Assembly (NCBI GenBank): GCA_029979145.1
Contig: JAPOIC010000116.1
Coordinates: 1 to 6,602, forward strand
Reading direction: 5' to 3'
From: Opitutaceae bacterium
GTDB taxonomy: Bacteria; Verrucomicrobiota; Verrucomicrobiia; Opitutales; Opitutaceae
DNA length: 6,602 bases
The stretch's first letter is position 1; each line of letters opens with the position of its first letter. The notes beneath the pieces were generated by a model that was given only the letters and a program-made list of their open reading frames with translations, ran no database searches and was not told the origin of the DNA. This document shows, piece by piece, positions 1-6,602 of the stretch. A program made the position numbers and the translations under genes.

Positions 1-15
1 CCTACATCAACGACC

Positions 16-378
16 TCACTTCTTCCGCTTTGCCTGCTTCCACTCAGCCGTGATGACCGAGCTGAAACCGCAGCGGGCTTTCCAGTTTGCGATGATGGTG
101 AGCGCGCGCGGCTTCAGGGCCTTGCCCAGATCGTCGCAGATCTTGTTGGTCGCGGCTTCGAAGAAGATGCCCTCGTTGCGGAAGGCGTGGAAATAAAGCT
201 TGAGCGACTTCAGCTCGACGCAGGTCTTGTCCGCCACGTAGCGCACGGTGATGTCGGCAAAATCCGGGTGGCCGGTCATCGGGCAGACCGACGTGAACTC
301 GTGGTGCGTGTGCGCGATCACGTAGTCGCGGTGCGGCGCGGGATTGGGAAAAGTTTCGAGGATCTTCGGGTCGGCCAT
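16..378 (-). CDS. queF: NADPH-dependent 7-cyano-7-deazaguanine (preQ0) reductase QueF, short type
   Basis: QueF reduces the nitrile of preQ0 to the aminomethyl group of preQ1 with NADPH, a cytosolic step in queuosine tRNA modification. From the ATG at 378 the protein has 120 residues, a single T-fold domain like the short YkvM-type enzymes. Visible hallmarks are EFTSVCPMTGHPDF, with the nucleophilic Cys32 and the acid Asp39, and the family signature ELKSLKLYF at about residues 55-63, followed by FRNEGIFFE with Glu74. The start is chosen at ATG 378 because MADPKILETFPNPAP matches where the conserved fold begins; an in-frame TTG at 402 lies inside a heptamer repeat and would add eight unconserved residues. 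Neither start has a Shine-Dalgarno sequence. One oddity: the position of B. subtilis His96 is Phe73 by my alignment from memory. It is downstream of rny on the same strand, separated by a repeat-bearing gap. Family assignment is very secure. Confidence 0.95.
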   Translation of the reverse strand: MADPKILETFPNPAPHRDYVIAHTHHEFTSVCPMTGHPDFADITVRYVADKTCVELKSLKLYFHAFRNEGIFFEAATNKICDDLGKALKPRALTIIANWKARCGFSSVITAEWKQAKRKK

Positions 379-382
379 CTGG

Positions 383-410
383 AGAAAAGGATCAAGTGCC
401 AAGGATCAAG
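383..410. repeat. Heptamer repeat NNNCAAG, left cluster
   Basis: On the + strand, three consecutive 7-mers GATCAAG (390-396), TGCCAAG (397-403) and GATCAAG (404-410) share CAAG with a period of seven; the preceding AGAAAAG (383-389) is a degenerate copy. The block lies directly upstream of the queF ATG, in its presumed leader. It is roughly inverted relative to the CTTG cluster at 505-540: CAAGTGCCAAG here against CAAGTGGCAAG on the opposite strand there, 10 of 11 bases. What it does is unknown. Confidence 0.7.
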
Positions 411-504
411 ACACAGGATGTGTGCGACTGCCAGTCACTCTTTGCCTCCTTGGCGCATTTCTTCCCCACGCACTTTCCTTCCTCACCGGCCATTGGCGCT
501 CCTG
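411..504. other. Non-coding middle of the rny-queF gap
   Basis: This stretch between the two heptamer clusters shows no convincing gene on either strand. It is pyrimidine-rich on the + strand, with scattered CTTTG, TCCTTGG and TTTCCTTCC motifs that resemble worn copies of the flanking CTTG unit. The word TTGGCGC occurs twice (around 450-456 and 493-499). I find no strong hairpin with a T-run that would end rny transcription, so rny may read through into queF. Any promoter for queF would have to be here, but none is recognisable. Confidence 0.5.
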
Positions 505-540
505 CCACTTGCTCCTTGTGCACTTGCCACTTGCACTCAG
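505..540. repeat. Heptamer repeat NNNCTTG, right cluster
   Basis: CTTG recurs on the + strand at 508-511, 515-518, 523-526 and 530-533, that is with spacings of 7, 8 and 7. The units read CCACTTG, CTCCTTG, TGCACTTG and CCACTTG, then CACTCAG. The block ends just downstream of the rny stop codon. Relative to the CAAG block at 383-410 it is inverted, so the two could bracket a dispersed element or fold together imperfectly in a leftward transcript. Confidence 0.7.
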
Positions 541-548
541 GCCCCGGC

Positions 549-2126
549 CTACGTCGCCGTTTCAGTGAAACGCTGCTCGCGGATCACCGTGATCTTGATC
601 GCGCTGGGATACTCCAGTTCGGCCTCGACGCGCTGCCGCAGCTCGCGGGCGATCTCGCGGGCGCGGTCGTCGGTGACCTGCTCCGGGGAAACGACGACGC
701 GGATTTCGCGGCCCGCCTGGATGGCAAACGACTGCTGCACGCCCTCGATCGAGTTCGCGAGCTGCTCCAAGCGCTCCAAACGCTGCACGTAGCCGGTGAT
801 GCTCTCGGCGCGCGCGCCGGGGCGCACCGCGGAAATCGTGTCGGCGAGGATGACCAACCCGGCGTAAACCGTCTCCGGCTTGACCTCCTCGTGGTGCGCC
901 TCGACGGCGTTCACCACAATCGGCGTCTCGCCGTAGCGCTTGATAAATTCGGCGCCGATGCGCGCGTGGCTGCCCTCCAGCTCCGCCGAGATGGCCTTGC
1001 CGATGTCGTGCAGCAGGCCGGCGCGCTTCGCCAGATTGGGATCCAACCCGACTTCGCTCGCGATCATCGAGGCGAGGAAGGCCGTCTCAATCGAATGATC
1101 GAGCACGTTCTGGTTGTAGGAAAAGCGGTATTTCAACTTGCCCAGCAGCCCGATGATCTCGGGGTGCAGGCCGTTGATGTTGAGTCGGGTGACGGCGTCT
1201 TCGCCGGCCTGCGTGGCCTGCGCACCGACCTCTGACTGCGCCGACTTCACGAACTCTTCGATCGTCGCCGGGTGAATGCGGCCGTCCTTCACCAGCGCTT
1301 CCAGCGCGTTGCGCGCCACCTCCCGGCGCACGGGATCGAACGATGAGATCAACACCGTCTGCGGCGACTCGTCGATCAACACGGTCACGCCCGTGGCCGC
1401 CTCGAACGCCTTGATGTTGCGGCCCTCGCGGCCGATGATGCGGCCCTTCATTTCCTCGCTCGGGAGTTGGATGATGGTCGCGGAAAGATCGTTATTCGGC
1501 CGCACGGCGAGGCGCTGCATCGTGGCGATCAACTTGCGCTGCGCCTCGCGCTCCAACTCGTGCTCAGACTTTTCCAAGGTCTCGCGCCGCAGGGCGCGCA
1601 GTTCGTCCTGACACTCAAGCATGACTTCCTCGCGCAAGGTCCGCTTGATCTCCTCCGCATCCATTTGCGACACGCCCTCGAGACGTTTGCGGACGCTCTT
1701 CGACAGGGCGCGGATCGCATCGCGCGCCTGGCGCACGGCGGAATTCTCGCGATTGATGCGCTCCTGCCGCTGCTCCAGCTGGTAGTCGAGCAGGGCCAGC
1801 GACTCCTCGTGGGCGCGGATTTCGCGGAGGCGGACCTCCGAGTCGATTTCCTTGCGGGAAAATTCCTTGCTCAACTCCGCACGCTTTTCGCGGATTTCCT
1901 CGGTCGCCTTCTGCTTCACTTCCTCGGCCGCCACGGCCGCCTCGCGCCGGGCGACTTGGATGAAATTTTCCGCATTTTCGCGGGCTTCGCGGCGCATGCC
2001 CCGCGTGATCAGCCACGCCGTCCAGAACCCGATGCCCATGCCCACGAGCACAGACACCGCCTGCAGCCAGTCGAATTGACTGCCGGCAGCAAGCAGGCTG
2101 GCGAGCGGGTGGGAACTCAAGTTCAT
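549..2126 (-). CDS. rny: Ribonuclease Y
   Basis: RNase Y is a membrane-anchored metal-dependent endoribonuclease that starts mRNA decay in bacteria such as B. subtilis. The 525-residue product is the usual length and has all parts in order: a transmembrane helix at about 20-40, a long charged coiled coil at about 45-205, a KH RNA-binding domain at about 217-280 with GRIIGREGRN at 228-237, and an HD domain with His344 (VLDHS), the pair His373-Asp374 in LLHDIGKA, His411-His412 and Asp429 as metal-ligand candidates. The C-terminus SAIKITVIREQR is the conserved family ending. I chose ATG 2126; an in-frame TTG at 2159 would add 11 residues and has a distant GGGGGAG (2172-2178) twelve bases upstream. 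The gene lies 52 bp after the EpsI-domain gene and is probably cotranscribed with it. A GC-rich hairpin sits four bases before the ATG. Identity is certain; the exact start is not. Confidence 0.97.
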   Translation of the reverse strand: MNLSSHPLASLLAAGSQFDWLQAVSVLVGMGIGFWTAWLITRGMRREARENAENFIQVARREAAVAAEEVKQKATEEIREKRAELSKEFSRKEIDSEVRLREIRAHEESLALLDYQLEQRQERINRENSAVRQARDAIRALSKSVRKRLEGVSQMDAEEIKRTLREEVMLECQDELRALRRETLEKSEHELEREAQRKLIATMQRLAVRPNNDLSATIIQLPSEEMKGRIIGREGRNIKAFEAATGVTVLIDESPQTVLISSFDPVRREVARNALEALVKDGRIHPATIEEFVKSAQSEVGAQATQAGEDAVTRLNINGLHPEIIGLLGKLKYRFSYNQNVLDHSIETAFLASMIASEVGLDPNLAKRAGLLHDIGKAISAELEGSHARIGAEFIKRYGETPIVVNAVEAHHEEVKPETVYAGLVILADTISAVRPGARAESITGYVQRLERLEQLANSIEGVQQSFAIQAGREIRVVVSPEQVTDDRAREIARELRQRVEAELEYPSAIKITVIREQRFTETAT

Positions 2127-2130
2127 CAAG

Positions 2131-2153
2131 GGCCGGGAACCGTAGCCCCGGCC
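2131..2153 (-). promoter_or_regulatory. GC hairpin just before the rny start codon
   Basis: GGCCGGG (2131-2137) and CCCGGCC (2147-2153) form a perfect 7-bp stem around a 9-base loop. In the leftward transcript the stem ends four bases before the rny AUG, where a ribosome-binding site would normally be. There is no following T-run, so it is not an intrinsic terminator. It could tune rny translation or stability, but that is inference; if translation starts at TTG 2159 it lies in the coding sequence instead. Confidence 0.4.
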
Positions 2154-2178
2154 GGGCAAAGCTCAAGCTTTCTCCCCC

Positions 2179-2844
2179 TCAGTCGCGGGGGTCGGCGGGC
2201 CGCTGAAAAGCAGGCACCGTGCCGACCACGACCTCGCGCATCCGCCCCAGCGCCGCCGCCTCGCCATCACGGGCATCGGTCTGCAAAAGCACATAGGCCC
2301 AGCGGTCGGCCCGGCCATACCGCAGCCGGTCCCACGCGCCATAAAGCATGCGCTCCCAATGGGTCGCAACCACGCGGTTGCTGCTCACAAACCAGTAGGC
2401 GAGCAAGGCCGGGTAAGGTTGGCCGGAAGCAGTCTGATGCTCGATGTGCAGCAACGTGGCGGGTATCCGTTCGGCCCCCACGGCAAAAGCCTCGTGATCG
2501 CGTCCGGTGATGGTCCACCCCTGCCCCGCCACACACAGCTCAGGCCGGTGAATTGAACTGCGGTCCCGCCCGCTGAGCACGATCGAAAGAAAAACCTGCT
2601 TCCCGGGTTGGTGAAGGGCGACATAGTTGCGGAGCGAGTAACCTGTGTCCGGCGGCAAAATGTCGCGCTCCACCTGCGTCACTTCCGCCGCCCGGCCAAT
2701 CCAGTCGGTGCCGATAAAGATTGGCAAATCCACCGGCACCGCATGGATCGTGCTGATCAGCGCCTGTTTTGGCGTCGTCCTCGAGGGCCCGATGGGCGCA
2801 GTGAACTTTTGGAGCGCCCTCGGGCTCGCGAGCGCCACCCCCAC
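2179..2844 (-). CDS. Exosortase-associated EpsI-domain (DUF3485) protein
   Basis: The best match is the EpsI/DUF3485 family, which accompanies exosortases in PEP-CTERM protein sorting and exopolysaccharide systems; its biochemical role is not established. With GTG 2844 as start the protein has 221 residues, about the family's size. The diagnostic stretch is [15 protein letters not shown], with His99, Pro101, Glu102 and Cys104 and the GQGW at 107-110, comparable to the family's H-P-E-x-C-L-P-x-x-G-W. Trp48 lies in FIGTDWIG, and [10 protein letters not shown] (148-157) and a C-terminal VPAFQ also fit. Family members usually begin with a membrane helix; here only a weak hydrophobic patch (VGVALAS) follows the start. 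The frame stays open upstream to 3048, but that would overlap rodA. Only GTG codons (2844, 2838) serve as starts below rodA, so the 5' end is uncertain and could be frameshifted. No exosortase gene is in the window. It is divergent from rodA and upstream of rny. Confidence 0.72.
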   Translation of the reverse strand: MGVALASPRALQKFTAPIGPSRTTPKQALISTIHAVPVDLPIFIGTDWIGRAAEVTQVERDILPPDTGYSLRNYVALHQPGKQVFLSIVLSGRDRSSIHRPELCVAGQGWTITGRDHEAFAVGAERIPATLLHIEHQTASGQPYPALLAYWFVSSNRVVATHWERMLYGAWDRLRYGRADRWAYVLLQTDARDGEAAALGRMREVVVGTVPAFQRPADPRD

Positions 2845-2929
2845 CGTGCCGGAGGCCCTAGGGGAAAGTGCGTCAGCGAACGCAGGGTCATTGCAAAATG
2901 CAGCGACATCTGTTTGAGCTGCACCACCC
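2845..2929. promoter_or_regulatory. Divergent gap between the EpsI-domain gene and rodA
   Basis: These 85 bp separate two divergent genes and should hold both promoters, but I cannot point to a convincing -35/-10 pair for either direction. TTGCAA (2891-2896) is a possible -35 for rodA without a matching -10. Alternative leftward start codons in another frame (ATG at 2909 and 2891) are inside this gap. Confidence 0.35.
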
Positions 2930-4159
2930 GTGAAGCTGTCCTCGCCCCTCGATTCCCTGTCGCTGTTCAAGACCAGCACACGCGGGCGTTGGGATTGGAT
3001 CAACCCCATCGCCATCTTAGGTTTGGGGATTTTCGGGGTAATGTTCATCTACAGCGCCCAGCTGTCGGTCAATGGCACCAATTGGATGACCCAGCTCGTC
3101 TGGTTAGGGCTCGGTGCCGGCGTTTATATGGCGGTCTCGTTGGTCGACTACCGGTTTTGGCTGAGCGTGGCGCACTGGTTTTACGGCCTGGCCATCCTGC
3201 CCCTCCTGTTCGTTCTGATCCCCGGCATCGGGAGCGAGCGCTACGGCGCCCAGCGGTGGCTGGATTTCGGGTTATTCGCGTTCCAACCCTCTGAGATCGC
3301 GAAGGTTGCGGTATTGTTGATCACGGCCAGCCTGCTCGTTCGTTCGCAGATCGGGACAGTGCGGCAATCGGTGGACGTCCTTGGCAAATTGGCACTTGCG
3401 GTAGGATTGCCCTTGATTCTTATCCTGCTTCAGCCCGACCTGAAGTCGGCCATTGTGCTGCCCCCGATGGTCTTTTCCATGCTCTTCGTATCCAAGCTCT
3501 CCGCCCGCTTTTTTGCGAGCGCGCTCGCGGCCTTTTTGCTGATTGTCAGCTTGGCCGCGTGGGATACCTGGCGTTACGCCAACTTCATGGAGTCCAACGG
3601 CTACTCCTACGTGCGGGACCGGGGCAAATTCGAGTCCCACAGCTGGGTCCCGCTGCGCGACTACCAGCGCAATCGCATCATTTCCTTCGTTGCACCCGAC
3701 AAAATCGACCCCATGGGCATCGGGTGGAATCAGCGCCAATCCCTCATCTCGGTCGGCAGCGGCGGATTCGCCGGCAAGGGCTGGACCGAGGGCACGCAGG
3801 CCCAGCTTGGCTACCTGCCCCGCTCCGTGGCGCACAACGATTTCATTTTCTCGGTTATCGCCGAGGAGAAAGGTTTAGTGGGAAGTTTAACGGTTCTCAG
3901 CCTGTTCGGCTTGGTTTTGTTCAATGGCATTCGCATCGCCGGCCTCGCCCGCGATCGCCTCGGCACCCTCATTGCCGTCGGTGTCACCGTGCTGTTCACG
4001 GTGCACGTGTTCGTGAACATCGCCATGACGATTGGGCTCGTGCCCATCACGGGCATACCGCTTCCCTTTATCAGTTACGGTGGCTCCTTTGTGCTCAGTT
4101 GTTGCCTGCTGCAAGGACTGGTCCAGAGCGTCTATCGATTCCGCAAGGACTTTGCCTGA
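2930..4159 (+). CDS. rodA: RodA, SEDS-family peptidoglycan glycosyltransferase
   Basis: RodA polymerises lipid II into glycan strands in the inner membrane during elongation, working with a class B PBP (PBP2) and MreCD. The 409-residue product is a polytopic membrane protein with about ten hydrophobic segments from residue 24 onward. SEDS landmarks are QPSEIAK (119-125), QPDLKSAIV with the presumed catalytic Asp170, a large extracytoplasmic loop at about 212-300, [10 protein letters not shown] (304-313) and [12 protein letters not shown] (375-386). The loop motif before Asp304 reads [10 protein letters not shown], two residues longer than the common LPEKHTD form. The start is GTG 2930, the first start available in the frame, with no clear Shine-Dalgarno sequence. 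FtsW is the main alternative, but overall resemblance and the neighbouring rng favour RodA. No PBP2 or mre gene is in the window. rng follows 96 bp downstream on the same strand. Confidence 0.92.
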   Translation: MKLSSPLDSLSLFKTSTRGRWDWINPIAILGLGIFGVMFIYSAQLSVNGTNWMTQLVWLGLGAGVYMAVSLVDYRFWLSVAHWFYGLAILPLLFVLIPGIGSERYGAQRWLDFGLFAFQPSEIAKVAVLLITASLLVRSQIGTVRQSVDVLGKLALAVGLPLILILLQPDLKSAIVLPPMVFSMLFVSKLSARFFASALAAFLLIVSLAAWDTWRYANFMESNGYSYVRDRGKFESHSWVPLRDYQRNRIISFVAPDKIDPMGIGWNQRQSLISVGSGGFAGKGWTEGTQAQLGYLPRSVAHNDFIFSVIAEEKGLVGSLTVLSLFGLVLFNGIRIAGLARDRLGTLIAVGVTVLFTVHVFVNIAMTIGLVPITGIPLPFISYGGSFVLSCCLLQGLVQSVYRFRKDFA

Positions 4160-4255
4160 AAATGAAGCTTTGCCCCGATATTGACCGCTCTGCCGGAATT
4201 TCCTGCGCCACAACCGCAGCCCTTGGGCGCCCCGCGCAAACACCCGCAACGCACC
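4160..4255 (+). other. rodA-rng junction
   Basis: This 96-bp spacer has no terminator-like hairpin with a T-run, so rodA and rng are probably one transcript. It keeps an open frame in phase with rng from a TTG at 4181, which would add 25 proline-rich residues to RNase E/G. I see no Shine-Dalgarno sequence in front of either the TTG or the ATG. Confidence 0.5.
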
Positions 4256-6004
<1,749 letters not shown>

Positions 6005-6031
6005 ACGGTCTTTCTCTTAACCTTTCTCCCC

Positions 6032-6058
6032 AACGCCCGGCCTAGTGCCGGGCGTTTT
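6032..6058 (+). terminator. Intrinsic terminator of rng
   Basis: AACGCCCGGC (6032-6041) pairs perfectly with GCCGGGCGTT (6047-6056) around the 5-base loop CTAGT, and the run TTTT (6055-6058) follows, 28 bases after the rng stop. It is oriented for rightward transcription. The loop contains the TAG stop of the leftward gene that ends here; in that direction no T-run follows the stem. Confidence 0.88.
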
Positions 6059-6389
6059 GCTTGGTTGAGGCTGCCAAGACTTCCGCCTCTTCGATGATAT
6101 GCGCCACTTCGTCGTCGGCCCGCGCGAACAACAGCTGCTCGCGGGTCAGCGCCACGGCCGCCGGCACCAGCACCTCCAGTTCGGCCAGCAAGGCTGCCAG
6201 CGACGATGCGTCGACCAAGAGCGCCAGTGACCGCAACGCGTGCAACCGCGCCCCGGCCGCCAAGCGATCGTGCTCGGCTTCCTGCCGCGCCCGCGTTAAG
6301 CCCGCGCGCAGGTCGGCGGTGAAACGCGGCAACACTTCGGCCGCCGGCCCTGCCAGCAGCAGGCGCGAGAAGTTCAGCCGTCCCGCCAC
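6042..6389 (-). CDS. Hypothetical alpha-helical protein, start uncertain
   Basis: I do not recognise this protein. From GTG 6389 it has 115 residues, rich in Ala, Leu, Arg and Glu, with no Trp and one Cys-free helical pattern throughout; it looks like a soluble helical bundle, with no signal peptide or metal motif. Coding is supported by strong G/C preference at third codon positions (runs of GCG, CTG, GTG, GCC, GAG) across the whole frame. That preference continues upstream of the GTG through RHPFAIDEPPP to about 6420, but no ATG, GTG or TTG occurs in the frame before a TAG at 6501-6503. Either translation begins at the GTG, at a rare CTG (around 6430), or from another frame across an A6 run at 6451-6456. 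It converges on rng, its stop lies in the terminator loop, and it is divergent from lexA, so the lexA operators could affect it too. Confidence 0.6.
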   Translation of the reverse strand: MAGRLNFSRLLLAGPAAEVLPRFTADLRAGLTRARQEAEHDRLAAGARLHALRSLALLVDASSLAALLAELEVLVPAAVALTREQLLFARADDEVAHIIEEAEVLAASTKQNARH

Positions 6390-6486
6390 CGGCGGCGGCT
6401 CGTCGATCGCGAAGGGATGACGCGACGCCAGGTGCAGGCGGCCTCTGCAGTTTTTTGCAAGCCACGCTTGCCAAGGCCGGTTGGGG

Positions 6487-6514
6487 CTATCAACTGATAG
6501 CTATCGACTGACAA
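6487..6514 (+). promoter_or_regulatory. Tandem operator-like 14-bp repeats before lexA
   Basis: CTATCAACTGATAG (6487-6500) is a palindrome with 6-bp arms, or CTATC-N4-GATAG. It is followed without a gap by CTATCGACTGACAA (6501-6514), which repeats CTATCRACTGA and has a weaker second half. The two end three bases before the lexA ATG. Their junction makes another perfect palindrome, GATAGCTATC (6496-6505). The position and 5-N4-5 form fit autoregulatory LexA sites; that LexA binds them is inference. Confidence 0.55.
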
Positions 6515-6517
6515 CCC

Positions 6518-6602
6518 ATGCCTTCGGAAAAACAGGACGCCTTGCTCGACTTCGTGCGCGAATACCAAACCGCGCACGGCGTGCCGCCCTCCACCCGCGA
6601 GG
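6518..6602 (+). CDS. lexA: LexA-type SOS repressor, N-terminal fragment (cut by window end)
   Basis: Only the first 28 codons are present. They match the start of the LexA winged-helix DNA-binding domain: helix 1 KQDALLDFVREYQ, then the characteristic turn HGVPPSTRE, comparable to GxPPTxxEI in other LexA proteins. LexA represses DNA-damage genes and cleaves itself when RecA filaments form. The cleavage site and Ser/Lys dyad lie outside the window, so a LexA paralogue or phage-type repressor cannot be excluded. The ATG at 6518 is preceded by operator-like tandem repeats rather than a Shine-Dalgarno sequence; the nearest purine stretch is poor. It is divergent from the small helical-protein gene. 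Confidence 0.75.
   Translation, partial: MPSEKQDALLDFVREYQTAHGVPPSTRE

Noticed and set aside
379..402. TTG at 402 as the queF start.
   Set aside because: The TTG is part of the heptamer repeat, the extra residues are not family-like, and ATG 378 coincides with the beginning of the conserved domain.
396..1235. A 279-codon rightward frame opposite the rny 3' half.
   Set aside because: It is antisense to the conserved HD and KH domains of RNase Y and has no recognisable domain or start signal.
1467..2510. A 347-codon rightward frame opposite rny and the EpsI-domain gene.
   Set aside because: It spans two real genes on the other strand and ends in Arg/Pro-rich sequence; no domain is recognisable.
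6374..6577. A 67-codon leftward frame covering the lexA start.
   Set aside because: It is antisense to the lexA N-terminus and the operators and has no conserved features.

Overview
The window is compact, GC-rich chromosomal DNA carrying core genes. The best guess for its source is a Verrucomicrobiota bacterium, perhaps close to Opitutaceae. This rests on the combination of RNase Y and an RNase E/G homologue in one locus, an orphan exosortase-associated (EpsI/DUF3485) protein, a divergent RodA, start codons with almost no Shine-Dalgarno sequence, and a LexA-type gene with 14-bp operator-like repeats. That placement is inference; no rRNA gene or other phylogenetic marker is present to confirm it.

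Layout. The left part (1-2844) is transcribed leftward: an EpsI-domain protein, then rny (RNase Y), then queF (preQ0 reductase). A gap of about 170 bp before queF carries heptamer CAAG/CTTG repeats. The middle (2930-6004) is transcribed rightward: rodA (SEDS peptidoglycan polymerase), then rng (RNase E/G), closed by a strong intrinsic terminator. The right end holds a small unrecognised leftward gene whose stop codon lies in the loop of that terminator, and the first 28 codons of a rightward lexA-like gene. Immediately before that lexA start are two abutting 14-bp repeats that look like operators.

How the genes relate. RNase Y (membrane-anchored, mRNA decay) and RNase E/G (rRNA maturation and decay) are both endoribonucleases, and QueF acts in tRNA queuosine synthesis, so RNA metabolism dominates. 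RodA builds the cell wall during elongation; in other bacteria rng is also found beside cell-shape genes. The EpsI-domain protein suggests an exosortase/exopolysaccharide system elsewhere in the genome. I see no tRNA, rRNA, CRISPR array, transposon or clear novel defence system. The observations most worth checking are the lexA tandem repeats, the heptamer repeats before queF, the unclear 5' end of the EpsI gene and the start-less gene beside lexA.
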